64,000 nucleotides of DNA from Sporosarcina luteola (lineage in GTDB: Bacteria > Bacillota > Bacilli > Bacillales_A > Planococcaceae): NCBI GenBank assembly GCA_014204635.1, contig JACHLS010000005.1, positions 186,001 to 250,000 on the forward strand, in the 5' to 3' direction. Every line of letters begins with the position of its first letter. The stretch's first letter is position 1. The translations under genes and the position numbers were made by a program. Below, in pieces: positions 23,648 to 32,087 of the stretch. The notes under the pieces were generated by a model that was not told the origin of the DNA, made no database searches, and was given only the letters and a program-made list of their open reading frames with translations.

Positions 23648-24838
23648 CTATTTCAACAACTCTTCTGGAATGATCGTAAACCCATCGATCACCGTATCTT
23701 CCTCCACTTCAATCAACAAGCAGCGCTTGCCGCCGACTGTTACTTGTTTCACATACTTCAGATCTTGTGGACTGATAGAGATATTGGCAACTTTCGTTTC
23801 GATCTTGATGGACTTCGACGTGTATTTCGGAACGATGTGGCTTGCTTTCAGTTCGTAGGTGTCGTCATCTATGACTGTTTGGAAGGCCCTTTCCACCCTA
23901 TCCGAGTCGACGTCTTCCACACCGCTCACTTTTAACACGCGTTCGAGCTCTTTCGTGTCCAATGTCGGAATGTTATCCGCTTCTTCCTGCTCCTCGTCCA
24001 CCTCCATCATCCGATTGATTTCATCATACATATTGGCAAGGGTGCGCGTGTTCACCTGATGCCCGATTACTTCCTTCACAATCTCTTCAAAGACCGCCTT
24101 ATCCTCCTGGGCTGTCATAATCTCTTCGCCGTCCAGCACGTTTTCGATGAAATGATAGTTCGGCTTATTCGCTTTCCCCGCTGCATACAAAATATGATTG
24201 ACGTCTGCTGCGTTGTCCGTAAAGGTTGGAAACAGAAAACCTCCGATCGGAGATGCTAAGTTGATAATCGGATCAGCCATAAAACTCGATTTAAATTCCT
24301 TTCCGATGAAATCAAACACGAGCGATCGTTTCGGCTGCTCAGTCTGGTTCATGCTGCAAAGAATGAAAGGCGTTGTGTATACCTGATCCCGGATGTCCTC
24401 CTCTGTCTCGCCAGGCTGCCGCTTCGTTGGTTTAAAATAATTTCCCCGAATAAACGTGACGACGATGTCTTTTTCATATTGGACATCCTGCACCATCTTT
24501 TGGGCGATTTGCTGCATCCCTTCTTTCCAGTCCGTCACGTCATCAGCTTGAAGACTCTCATAGAGTAGGGTTTGTGTATGATCCTCCCGTTCCTCTTCCT
24601 CCCGCTTGAACTTCACCTCGAATAGTTTTTCATCCAGTTTCCCGCCGAGCACTTTTTTAAAGTTCGTCAAAAACAATTCCTGCTGCTCCCGGTCAAGTAA
24701 AGAAAAAGACTGACTCGCCTCATGGTAGATTTCATTGCTCTCCTGTTTAATGTATACATTGTAAATGTCTCGGATCGTCAATAAATCCGTGCCCAACTTA
24801 AAATGTTTCCGAATATCTGCAATATCTTTCTTGTTCAT
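23648..24838 (-). CDS. DUF4317 family protein
   Basis: Soluble acidic protein of 396 residues of the DUF4317 family. It begins MNKKDIADIRKHFKL, the family's usual start, and carries the central block FILCSMNQT...VFDFIGKEFKSSF and FLFPTFTDNAADVNHILYAA. No catalytic motif is known. ATG 24838 has GGGAG 9 bases upstream; in-frame codons further up lack a ribosome site. It stands alone on the minus strand. Confidence 0.8.
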   Translation of the reverse strand: MNKKDIADIRKHFKLGTDLLTIRDIYNVYIKQESNEIYHEASQSFSLLDREQQELFLTNFKKVLGGKLDEKLFEVKFKREEEEREDHTQTLLYESLQADDVTDWKEGMQQIAQKMVQDVQYEKDIVVTFIRGNYFKPTKRQPGETEEDIRDQVYTTPFILCSMNQTEQPKRSLVFDFIGKEFKSSFMADPIINLASPIGGFLFPTFTDNAADVNHILYAAGKANKPNYHFIENVLDGEEIMTAQEDKAVFEEIVKEVIGHQVNTRTLANMYDEINRMMEVDEEQEEADNIPTLDTKELERVLKVSGVEDVDSDRVERAFQTVIDDDTYELKASHIVPKYTSKSIKIETKVANISISPQDLKYVKQVTVGGKRCLLIEVEEDTVIDGFTIIPEELLK

Positions 24839-24954
24839 CGTATCCAACTCCCTGCTAGGTAAGAAATTCAAAATAAAAAGGAGTATCCCAAAGATCGTTC
24901 CTTTGTGACACTTCCTTTATTATATCAGTGATTGTAGAAAGGCAGGCTGGCAAT

Positions 24955-25350
24955 CTACGAATCACGTCTATTTTTTTCCAATAGTAGCTCCATTTTTTGA
25001 TCCGCCCGGAGCAGGACTTGTTGAATCTGCTGAATCTCTTTTTCCCTTTGCATCATGTACGCCTGTTTCTGTTGGAATAAGGCTCTAACTTGCTCAAGGC
25101 TTTGGATTTCCTCTTCTGTCAGTCGAGTATCCGGCTCCAAATGACCTGTCCATTGAAACAACAGTTTGATCTCTTGAAGGGTAAAGCCGGCGTGCTTTAA
25201 TTTGCGGATGGCATTCATCAACTCTATATGTTCTTCGTTATATTCTCGATGTTTATTTACTACAACCGGCTGTAATATGCCCACTTTTTCATAGTACCGA
25301 ATCGTATCTTTACTGGAGCCTGTACAAGCTGCAAATTCACTAATCTTCAT
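24955..25350 (-). CDS. MerR family regulator (AdhR/NmlR-like)
   Basis: Transcription factor of 131 residues. Residues 1-68 are the MerR helix-turn-helix and wing (KISEFAACTGSSKDTIRYYEKVGIL), followed by a long dimerising coiled coil rich in Gln and Glu. No effector domain or conserved Cys cluster is present. It follows the small membrane protein gene by 12 bases, and the shared promoter has a 19-bp spacer with a perfect dyad of the kind bound by AdhR/NmlR-like MerR proteins, so it should control this two-gene operon. Confidence 0.85.
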   Translation of the reverse strand: MKISEFAACTGSSKDTIRYYEKVGILQPVVVNKHREYNEEHIELMNAIRKLKHAGFTLQEIKLLFQWTGHLEPDTRLTEEEIQSLEQVRALFQQKQAYMMQREKEIQQIQQVLLRADQKMELLLEKNRRDS

Positions 25351-25362
25351 TGTCTCACCTAC

Positions 25363-25677
25363 TTATTTTACATATTGGTATGCCAGGAATAGAAGGAGGC
25401 AGTGGAAAACCAGCCGAACGAGATGATGTCCGTATCGAATTTTTCCATTCCCCGCTCCTTCTGCCAAGGCCAGTACATGCAACAGCGCGAATTCCAAAAT
25501 CAGCAATGACAGGACTAAGCCTTTGCCGGTCATGCATAATGTTGCAAGCATTCCAACAGATACCGCTATAAACAATGCTGCCCGCATTTGAAATCCTTCG
25601 CCTCTCCATTTCTGAACACCCGCCACACATGTCAACAATGCATACAACCCAATCAATCCATATACTACAATCTCCAT
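25363..25677 (-). CDS. Small four-helix membrane protein of unknown function
   Basis: Membrane protein of 104 residues with four hydrophobic helices (about residues 3-20, 30-48, 52-72 and 84-102), size and layout like small DoxX-like or DUF-type stress membrane proteins, but no diagnostic motif is certain. ATG 25677 has AAGGGAGGG upstream. First gene of an operon with the MerR regulator, so probably the regulated target. Confidence 0.6.
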   Translation of the reverse strand: MEIVVYGLIGLYALLTCVAGVQKWRGEGFQMRAALFIAVSVGMLATLCMTGKGLVLSLLILEFALLHVLALAEGAGNGKIRYGHHLVRLVFHCLLLFLAYQYVK

Positions 25678-25698
25678 TCAAATCCCTCCCTTACTTCC

Positions 25699-25729
25699 AC
25701 TGTAAAAGATGGAGTTGACTCCATGTCAA
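25699..25729 (-). promoter_or_regulatory. MerR-type promoter with 19-bp spacer and perfect dyad
   Basis: On the minus strand -35 TTGACA and -10 TACAGT are 19 bases apart. The spacer contains ATGGAGT-CA-ACTCCAT, a perfect inverted repeat (25709-25724). This is the textbook arrangement for MerR activation and lies about 20 bases upstream of the membrane protein/MerR operon. Confidence 0.8.
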
Positions 25730-25746
25730 TTGTTAAAATGCTCGTG

Positions 25747-25797
25747 TTTACAAGATATTTACATTGCCTTAATACGTTCCTTACATTCTCTTATTAT
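25747..25797 (+). promoter_or_regulatory. PhoP-box-like direct repeats and promoter of the phn operon
   Basis: Hexamers TTTACA, TTTACA, TTAATA and CTTACA begin at 25747, 25758, 25769 and 25780, exactly 11 bases apart with 5-base gaps. This matches the B. subtilis PhoP box (TT(A/C/T)ACA repeats with 11-bp period). A TATTAT -10-like hexamer follows at 25792. The site lies about 150 bases upstream of phnD in the same direction, pointing to phosphate-starvation control. Confidence 0.75.
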
Positions 25798-25939
25798 AGT
25801 GGAAATGAAGAGGAAGACATCTTGTCTTTGAGTCCATCATCCTAGATCCGAAGTTGAATTTCTCTCTTTCGGACAATCTGCGATAAGTACAATGATACTT
25901 CCATTCAACTTGATGCAACAAATGACAGGAGGAAATGTT

Positions 25940-27034
25940 GTGAAGAAAGCACTTGTTTTACTTATGATGGCATTCACGCTAGCCATATTGGCAGCTTGCG
26001 GGGATTCCAAAAAGGATTCTTCCAAAGAGACAGATAACAAATCAACAGAATCGGCAAAAGGCAATGAAACTGCTGGAGACGGCGAAAAAGCAAATGAGGC
26101 GATTGATTCCTTGTCCATTGGCTTTGTCCCTTCCAGAGAACCAGAAGAAATCATTACTGCTACTGAACCATTAAAAGAGCTTCTTAAGAATGAATTGGCA
26201 ACACTCGGCTATGATGTAAAAAACGTAGACATCACTGTGGGCACGAACTATGAAGCAGTCGGCGAAGGACTTTCTGCCGGCACAATAGATGTCGGTCTAA
26301 TTCCAGGTGGAACTTATGTCCTGTATGACGATGGTGCCGAAGTCATTTTGACCGCTACACGTGCCGGCCTCACAAATGATTCGGATAACCCGAAGGATTG
26401 GAATGACAATAAACCGACAGACGCTTCCGATCAACAAGTAACATACTATCGTTCTTTACTCATAGCCGGACCTTCCGAAAAAGGGCAGGCTTTGGCAGCG
26501 AAAGTGAACAACGGCGAGGAATTGACTTGGGATGACCTGAACGACGCATCTTGGGCCGTCATGTCCTCTTCATCACCGGCAGGTTACATTTATCCAGCGA
26601 TCTGGCTCGGCGATCATTATGATCAAACCATTACCAACCTTGCACATGTGGTTCAAGCTGATTCATACGGCAGTGCGTTTGCCCGCCTGGCAGCAGAACA
26701 GATTGACGTCCTTGTCGCCTACGCGGATGCACGTCGAGACAATGCGGATGCTTGGGAAAAGGATTACAACCGTAGTTCTTCCATTTGGGATGAAACAAAC
26801 GTTATCGGTGTGACTCCCGGCATTTACAATGATACTGTAAGCGTTAGTAAAAATTCCGACCTGATGGATGATGATTTGAAGGCAGCCATCCAAACTGCAT
26901 TTATCAACATTGCAAAGACGGAAGAAGGAAAAGAAGTAATTTCCATTTATAATCATGAAGGGTATCAAGAAGCGACATCTTCCGATTATGACGACGAACG
27001 GAAAGCGCAGGAATTGGCAAGAAGCCTAAAATAA
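25940..27034 (+). CDS. phnD: Phosphonate/phosphite/phosphate ABC transporter binding lipoprotein
   Basis: Extracytoplasmic solute-binding lipoprotein of 364 residues. The signal peptide ends in the lipobox LAAC, followed by a Ser/Lys/Glu-rich linker and a PhnD-type domain (about residues 60-360) with FVPSREPEEI, TVGTNYEAVGEGLSAGTIDVGLIPGG and SSSSPAGYIYPAIWL, the ligand-contacting segments. The start is a GTG at 25940 with AGGAGG 7 bases upstream. It heads a phnD-phnC-phnE-phnE operon. Whether the ligand is phosphonate, phosphite or phosphate cannot be told; no C-P lyase or ptxD gene is nearby. Confidence 0.85.
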   Translation: MKKALVLLMMAFTLAILAACGDSKKDSSKETDNKSTESAKGNETAGDGEKANEAIDSLSIGFVPSREPEEIITATEPLKELLKNELATLGYDVKNVDITVGTNYEAVGEGLSAGTIDVGLIPGGTYVLYDDGAEVILTATRAGLTNDSDNPKDWNDNKPTDASDQQVTYYRSLLIAGPSEKGQALAAKVNNGEELTWDDLNDASWAVMSSSSPAGYIYPAIWLGDHYDQTITNLAHVVQADSYGSAFARLAAEQIDVLVAYADARRDNADAWEKDYNRSSSIWDETNVIGVTPGIYNDTVSVSKNSDLMDDDLKAAIQTAFINIAKTEEGKEVISIYNHEGYQEATSSDYDDERKAQELARSLK

Positions 27035-27049
27035 TGGACAAACGAATCC

Positions 27050-27102
27050 AATGAGGTTGTCTCATGTAGCGGGACTGTCCCCTACGAGACACCTCATTTT
27101 TC
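27050..27102 (+). terminator. Intercistronic hairpin between phnD and phnC
   Basis: AATGAGG and TGTCTC pair with GAGACA and CCTCATT with one bulge, and the loop contains a second stem GTAG-GGGAC-T-GTCCC-CTAC, followed by TTTTT. It probably acts as a partial terminator or transcript stabiliser, giving more binding protein than transporter. Confidence 0.7.
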
Positions 27103-27121
27103 GCAAGATGGGAGATTCCAA

Positions 27122-27904
27122 ATGATTGAATTTATTCAGGTAGAAAAAACATACGGCAATCACATAAAAGCGTTGCTGGATATCAATTTAAAGATCGAGC
27201 AAGGAGAATTTGTCGCGGTCATCGGCCTTTCCGGGGCGGGAAAGTCAACTTTGATCCGCTGCATCAATCGGATGCATGACATTACAGGCGGCCAACTCAT
27301 CGTCGACAATATTAAAGTCAACCAATTAAAGGGGCGGGAGATCCGCAAGTTCCGAAAACGAATTGGCATGATTTTTCAGTCCTTCAACCTCGTGACCCGG
27401 ACGACTGTCATTCGAAATGTCCTGGTTTCCTTCGTTCCAGACTTGCCGTTTTGGCGAAAAGTGAGCGGGCTCTTTTCCAAAGAGCATAAGATCAAAGCAT
27501 TGAGCGCGTTGGACCAAGTCGGTATTTTGGATAAGGCCTATATCCGGGTCGATCAGTTGTCAGGAGGCCAGCAACAACGTGTAGCACTAGCGCGGACGCT
27601 TGCCCAACAGCCGGATATTATACTGGCCGATGAGCCGATCGCTTCACTTGACCCGGTCACAGCCAAACAAGTAATGGATGATTTCAAGCGGATTAATGAA
27701 GAGATGGACATATCCATAATTATGAACATCCATCATGTTGAGATCGCGTTAGCCTATGCTGGGCGGATTATCGGCGTCCGAGAAGGTAGAATCGTTTTTG
27801 ATGGGAAAGCGGAAGACGTGACAGAGGACATCTTGAATTATATTTACAAGGGGCAAACAGCAGAAGAAACGTCAAGTAGTGAAGGAATGCATGCTTATGT
27901 ATGA
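27122..27904 (+). CDS. phnC: Phosphonate-type ABC transporter ATP-binding protein
   Basis: Cytoplasmic ATPase of 260 residues. Walker A is GLSGAGKST (residues about 37-45), the Q-loop IGMIFQSFNLV, the ABC signature LSGGQQQR, Walker B IILADEP, and the switch His in NIHHVE. The segment after the Q-loop (VTRTTVIRNVLVSFV) is typical of PhnC. ATG 27122 has GGGAG 7 bases upstream. It energises uptake through the two PhnE permeases encoded next, the first of which it overlaps. Confidence 0.9.
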   Translation: MIEFIQVEKTYGNHIKALLDINLKIEQGEFVAVIGLSGAGKSTLIRCINRMHDITGGQLIVDNIKVNQLKGREIRKFRKRIGMIFQSFNLVTRTTVIRNVLVSFVPDLPFWRKVSGLFSKEHKIKALSALDQVGILDKAYIRVDQLSGGQQQRVALARTLAQQPDIILADEPIASLDPVTAKQVMDDFKRINEEMDISIIMNIHHVEIALAYAGRIIGVREGRIVFDGKAEDVTEDILNYIYKGQTAEETSSSEGMHAYV

Positions 27905-28712
27905 TAAATTATTCCCGCCTAAGAAACTGGTCTTGCCCAACGGAAAGACCATTGCCGAAAGAAGATCTCGATTTCCACTTGCGGTCATCCTCTTTCTTGC
28001 CGCCCTCTACGTTTCCTTACAGTTCACAGGCTTCGATCCGCAAACAATAGTCAAACGATGGCAGCAGTTTTTTGTCATCATCCAAGCGATGATTCCGCCT
28101 AATTGGTCGTACACACCTGCAATCATCAAACCTTTGCTGGACACTTTGAAAATGTCCCTGCTCGGGTCGATTCTCGGTTCCCTGACAGCGATTCCTGTCG
28201 CGTTCCTCGCATCGTCGAACATTCTAAAGAGCAAGCTGGTCCATGGCTTGGCCAAAGTGTTTCTGACCATTTTGCGAACGATGCCGACTTTGGTGACCGC
28301 TCTAGTGGCCACCTTCATATTTGGACTCGGCACGTTGGCTGGAACAGTCGCCATTTATGCCTTTACACTCGCTTATGTCGGAAAGCTATTATACGAGCAA
28401 ATCGAGAATACGGATATGAAAGCATTCGAGGCTATGGAATCACTTGGAATGAACCGGCTCCAAGCGTTTCGATACGCCATCTTTCCACAAATCTTGCCCA
28501 ATTACCTTTCAACGGCCCTTTTCTGTTTCGAAGGGAATGTCCGATATGCCGCTATTTTGGGATATGTAGGCGCGGGCGGAATTGGGCTATTGCTGAATGA
28601 AGGACTGGGCTGGCGGGATTACGCCAGTGTCGGCATGATTCTTCTTATACTCGTTCTCACTGTTTTCATCATAGAACAGATCAGTGAACACTTTAGAAAA
28701 CGGTTCATTTGA
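27897..28712 (+). CDS. phnE: Phosphonate-type ABC transporter permease
   Basis: Inner-membrane permease of 271 residues with six helices. The EAA loop is ESLGMNRLQAFRYAIFPQILP (residues about 175-195), where the ATPase docks, and the family motif RTMPTLVTALVATFIFGLG precedes it. ATG 27897 overlaps phnC by 8 bases and has AAGGA at suitable spacing; an ATG two codons earlier is also possible. It pairs with the following permease to form the channel. Confidence 0.88.
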   Translation: MYDKLFPPKKLVLPNGKTIAERRSRFPLAVILFLAALYVSLQFTGFDPQTIVKRWQQFFVIIQAMIPPNWSYTPAIIKPLLDTLKMSLLGSILGSLTAIPVAFLASSNILKSKLVHGLAKVFLTILRTMPTLVTALVATFIFGLGTLAGTVAIYAFTLAYVGKLLYEQIENTDMKAFEAMESLGMNRLQAFRYAIFPQILPNYLSTALFCFEGNVRYAAILGYVGAGGIGLLLNEGLGWRDYASVGMILLILVLTVFIIEQISEHFRKRFI

Positions 28713-28726
28713 AAGGATGCCATACC

Positions 28727-29533
28727 TTGGATAAAATCGAAAACTATCTTCATGCATCGGAACGTAAAACACCGTACACCGTCATGATGTCACTTATTGT
28801 TGTAGTATTAATCGGATGGTCCTTCACGACAATCCAACTGCAGAACGTAGAAAAGAGCGGATGGACAATCGCTTCCAGCATCCTATCGGGAATAGTGCAG
28901 CCTGACTTGGGCCTGCTCTTCACCTTTACCAAGCAAGGGGTTCCCTATTTATTTGTGGAAACCATCGCCATCGCTTTCTTAGGCACAATTCTGGGAGCGC
29001 TTCTTGCCATACCGCTATCCTTCTTGTCCGCTTCCAATGTCGTTCCGAAACCGGTAGCTTGGCTGACCAGACTATTTTTGATTTTCATACGGACCGTTCC
29101 TGCCCTTGTGTATGGACTGATGTTCATTCGTGTGACAGGACCCGGACCGTTTGCAGGAGTCCTGACTATCTCACTTGTATCGATTGGGATGCTGGCGAAG
29201 TTATTTGTTGATGCCATTGAAGATCTTGATACAAAAATTTTGGAATCCATGACATCCATCGGCTGCACGACCTTCGAGAAAATCAGGTTCGGCATCGTCC
29301 CGCAGCTCGTTTCCTTCTTCCTGTCGATTACCATTTACCGGTTCGATATGAATTTGCGGGAAGCAGCCATCCTCGGGCTTGTTGGTGCAGGCGGTATCGG
29401 GGCACCCCTCATCTTTGCGATGAATTCCTACCGATGGAACGAAGTCGGCTCCATTTTGATTGGGTTAGTGCTGCTTATTTTAGTAGTCGAATTGATTTCA
29501 AACAGATGGCGTCAACAGCTTGTGCGGGGTTGA
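28727..29533 (+). CDS. phnE: Second phosphonate-type ABC transporter permease
   Basis: Permease of 268 residues, homologous to the first: six helices, family block FIRTVPALVYGLMFIRVTG and EAA loop ESMTSIGCTTFEKIRFGIVPQ. The start is a TTG at 28727 with AAAGGA 9 bases upstream; an earlier in-frame TTG at 28709 overlaps the preceding stop. Last gene of the operon. Two distinct PhnE subunits in one operon are common in Firmicutes and imply a heterodimeric channel. Confidence 0.88.
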   Translation: MDKIENYLHASERKTPYTVMMSLIVVVLIGWSFTTIQLQNVEKSGWTIASSILSGIVQPDLGLLFTFTKQGVPYLFVETIAIAFLGTILGALLAIPLSFLSASNVVPKPVAWLTRLFLIFIRTVPALVYGLMFIRVTGPGPFAGVLTISLVSIGMLAKLFVDAIEDLDTKILESMTSIGCTTFEKIRFGIVPQLVSFFLSITIYRFDMNLREAAILGLVGAGGIGAPLIFAMNSYRWNEVGSILIGLVLLILVVELISNRWRQQLVRG

Positions 29534-29916
29534 TTGGAGAAGGATTTCTCTGCAATCCATTCAATAAGTAAAGGACCTGGTAGGAATCCAGCGAACATGA
29601 AGACTTGAGACATGCTCGCTGGTCCCGGCGCTCATAAAGGTCTTCGAATCGTGCATAAAAACTCCAGACCGCGCATTAGCACTGCATACACGCTCATAAA
29701 ATCTCCAAACCGCGCATAAACCGATGCCTAGCGCGCATATAACCACTTTAAGCAAATAGAAAAAAGCCGAAAGTATTTGATTTCCGACTGCAAGTAATCG
29801 CCACTCCCACGTAGACGCCAGCAAGTGATGCAAGGCGACTGCAGAGGAGTGTGGCGGTTATTTATTGTTATAAAAAATGAATGCGCCAGGCAAGACAGTA
29901 ATTCCTGGATAACGAA
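29534..29916. other. 380-base gap with the second phased array
   Basis: No gene is recognised. The gap separates the phn operon from the convergent VOC gene and holds the repeat array at 29629-29741. The sequence on both sides shows a weak hairpin after phnE (near 29535-29558) and nothing else of note. Confidence 0.5.
29629..29741. repeat. Phased intergenic array, six CGCGCATAAA-type units at 20-21 bp spacing
   Basis: Six units begin at 29629, 29650, 29670, 29691, 29711 and 29732: CGCTCATAAA, CGTGCATAAA, CGCGCATTAG, CGCTCATAAA, CGCGCATAAA and CGCGCATATA. The steps are 21, 20, 21, 20, 21, about two DNA turns. Spacers between units are unrelated to each other apart from loose CTCCA elements. 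The array has the same number and spacing of units as the one at 7245-7352, but a different core. Confidence 0.75.
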
Positions 29917-30315
29917 TCAATCCAACAGGTCCAATTGCCACGAAACGCCAAATCGGTCATTGATCCATCCAAACTTTTTACTGAAACCGTAATTGTCCAA
30001 TGGCATAAGCGCTTGTCCCCCTTCCAGCAGGCTCTCATAAAGATGAACGAGCTCCTCCTCTGTATCACAAGTGACATAGATCGAGAACGAAGGCGTGAAA
30101 GTGAACTGATGGGTTACATTGCTGTCGATGCACATGAACTCCTGCCCATTCAAGGCGAACACCGCCTGCATCACTGTTCCTTCATCCCCCGGGCCCTCTG
30201 CACCATAGCGGACGATATGCCGAATTTCCGAATTTTTCACGAGTGAAATATACAATTCCATTGCCTCTTCTGCCTTGCCATTTTGAAACATTAAGAAAGG
30301 GAGCACCTTTCCCAT
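29917..30315 (-). CDS. VOC superfamily protein (PhnB/glyoxalase-like)
   Basis: Small cytosolic protein of 132 residues with two beta-alpha-beta-beta-beta modules of the vicinal oxygen chelate fold, close to the PhnB/3-demethylubiquinone methyltransferase-like subgroup: LPFLMFQNGKAEEAMELYISL at the start, VMQAVFALNGQEFMCIDS in the middle and FGWINDRFGVSWQL at the end. It is named after similarity to PhnB but this subgroup has no proven role in phosphonate use; proximity to the phn operon is probably coincidental. ATG with AAGGAG 10 bases upstream. Confidence 0.75.
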   Translation of the reverse strand: MGKVLPFLMFQNGKAEEAMELYISLVKNSEIRHIVRYGAEGPGDEGTVMQAVFALNGQEFMCIDSNVTHQFTFTPSFSIYVTCDTEEELVHLYESLLEGGQALMPLDNYGFSKKFGWINDRFGVSWQLDLLD

Positions 30316-30774
30316 AATCCATCGACTCCTTCCCGTTTAGATGACGTCCATTACTTGCCAAAGTTTCTGTTCAAATGCTGCTTGTTCAACCAATGCCGTC
30401 AGCTTATGCAGCTTAGGCAGTTTCCAAAAACAGACGGAGCGGAATCAGGTTAACGAATTATTTGGTATTCAAATAATCCCCGATAGGCCAGTCCGCATTC
30501 TGGTCGTTTGCATGAATGAAATACATCATCCTATCCGCTAATGGACTCAAACAGTTCACTGGTCAAATCGACATTGATCCATATGCCATCCTACCGCTTT
30601 GGCTCAATGTCCACATACTCTTTCTGCTTGTCCCCATCTAAAAAGATGCCGAACTATGCACACAAACCAATACGATCTCCTCATCTACTTTCCGATTATC
30701 TTGGAAGAGCAGGAGTATCTGATCCCCTCCATCGTGAATGATACTCCCGTACATTGTTACCCAATAGTTAGAAT
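30316..30774. other. 460-base gap with a likely decayed gene on the minus strand
   Basis: Minus-strand frames interrupted by stops and shifts read IIHDGGDQILLLFQDNRKVDEEIV, then LDGDKQKEYVDIEPKR-stop-DGIWINVDLTSELFESIS. These have a coding look but no family is recognised. Plus-strand frames of similar length lack ribosome sites. Confidence 0.35.
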
Positions 30775-31482
30775 TCAGTCCATCCTATTTTTGCTTTGTT
30801 GCAGTATTCTTGATTGTCCTGTGCGTTCCCACTCTTCAACAGTTTGATATGCTGCCTCAGGCGTATATCCCTGCCCAACGAGAACTCCCATTAGTATAAA
30901 TTCTTGAAGGATATGAGTTGCCGGAACTCCTCTTCTCACATCCTCCAGCCCTTCTTCCACCAAATAATTCGTATGCAGAATCCATTCGTCAGGCGTCTTC
31001 GGATTATGGGACTGCGAAGAGGAGCTTGTTCTGTTCTCTGTATAAAGAAAATTATACAAGGTTGCATGCTTTAACTCATCGGTCAATATTTCAAATACCA
31101 CGTCGCGATATTCTCGATACGGAAGACCTGCACGAATGATGCGGTACTTTTCCATCGCCTTTAATTCGCCGAATAACGCTTTTTTAATGCCCTCGATATA
31201 GGAGACTGGCGGAATGAATTCCTCCTCTTTCCCCATGCTTACTTCCTGCCCCGTCAATTGCTGATACATTTGCCTAAACAATTGATTATGGCGAATTTCA
31301 TCATTGCGAATGGATGTGATGATTTCCTTTTGCTCCGCTGTCGGCGCCTTGGATATAAGGTAGTCATAAAACAACTGGTCTTCACGTTCTCCCTGAACCG
31401 CCTCTGCCATCAATTGCAAGGACCTCTGAAATGCTTGTTGCTGCTCATTGCTATAACCTTGATAACCATTCATTTGCTGCAC
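30775..31482 (-). CDS. Ferritin-like domain protein (YhjR-like)
   Basis: Soluble helical protein of 235 residues. The first half is a ferritin-like four-helix domain with the metal-binding pattern E...E(I)RH: QGEREDQLFYDYLI, then SIRNDEIRHNQLF, ELKAMEKYRII and ILTDELKHATLYNF supply the Glu and His ligands of a di-iron site. The C-terminal part (residues about 165-235) is an extra domain. B. subtilis YhjR is similar. The start is a GTG at 31482 with AGGGGG 6 bases upstream. A role in iron or peroxide handling is an inference; ohr is divergent to it. Confidence 0.7.
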   Translation of the reverse strand: MQQMNGYQGYSNEQQQAFQRSLQLMAEAVQGEREDQLFYDYLISKAPTAEQKEIITSIRNDEIRHNQLFRQMYQQLTGQEVSMGKEEEFIPPVSYIEGIKKALFGELKAMEKYRIIRAGLPYREYRDVVFEILTDELKHATLYNFLYTENRTSSSSQSHNPKTPDEWILHTNYLVEEGLEDVRRGVPATHILQEFILMGVLVGQGYTPEAAYQTVEEWERTGQSRILQQSKNRMD

Positions 31483-31661
31483 GCTGCTCCCCCTTTGCAT
31501 TCATCTTCATATCGTATGAGTGCCCATTGCGAATTGTGTTATGGTCTTTATTCGGAGAAAGCTATGAATACATTGGATCATTTTAGCTAAGCACACATAT
31601 TGGATCAGCGATTAGGGTAGTGTAACAACGAACGAAACAAATCAGATGGGAGTGGAAAATC

Positions 31662-32084
31662 ATGTCGGATATTTTATTCACATCCAGTGCAACCGCTTTG
31701 GGTGGACGCGAAGGAAAAGTTCAATCCTCGGATGGTGTCGTCAGCTTTAATACGGCGATGCCTGGAAGTCCACGTGCGATAAGATTGGCCAATTCCACCA
31801 ATCCTGAACAACTTTTTGCCGCAGGATATGCTGCCTGCTTTGACAGTGCCTTGCAAGCGGTGGCCAGAAAAGAACATGTAAAGTTCTCCTCGGAAGTGAC
31901 AGCGAATGTCAGCCTCTTAAAAGATGAGGCTGACCAAGGTTTCAAACTGGCTGTCAGTTTGCAAGTGAAAGGCACAGACATTGAAAAAGAGCAACTGGAA
32001 GACATCGTACACAAAGCCCACCAATTCTGTCCTTATTCCAAAGCAACAAGAAACAACATTGATGTATCGTTAGAGGTAATATAA
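31662..32084 (+). CDS. ohr: Organic hydroperoxide resistance protein (Ohr/OsmC family)
   Basis: Thiol-dependent peroxidase of 140 residues that reduces organic hydroperoxides. The two catalytic cysteines are Cys59 in GYAACFDSAL and Cys123 in QFCPYSKATR, with the family Arg in the N-terminal half (SPRAIRLANSTNPEQLF). Length and motifs fit Ohr rather than OsmC. ATG 31662 with GGGAGTGG upstream. No ohrR regulator gene is adjacent. A strong terminator follows. Confidence 0.92.
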   Translation: MSDILFTSSATALGGREGKVQSSDGVVSFNTAMPGSPRAIRLANSTNPEQLFAAGYAACFDSALQAVARKEHVKFSSEVTANVSLLKDEADQGFKLAVSLQVKGTDIEKEQLEDIVHKAHQFCPYSKATRNNIDVSLEVI

Positions 32085-32087
32085 CTC

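Noticed and set aside
23474-23935. 153-codon plus-strand frame near the DUF4317 gene
   Set aside because: It overlaps the antisense DUF4317 gene for most of its length and has no ribosome site or recognisable motif.
28103-28600. 165-codon plus-strand frame inside phnE
   Set aside because: It is out of frame with a clear permease gene and has no membrane or family pattern.
29917-30315. PhnB as functional part of the phn operon
   Set aside because: The gene is convergent, separated by a repeat array, and the VOC subgroup is not shown to act on phosphonates.
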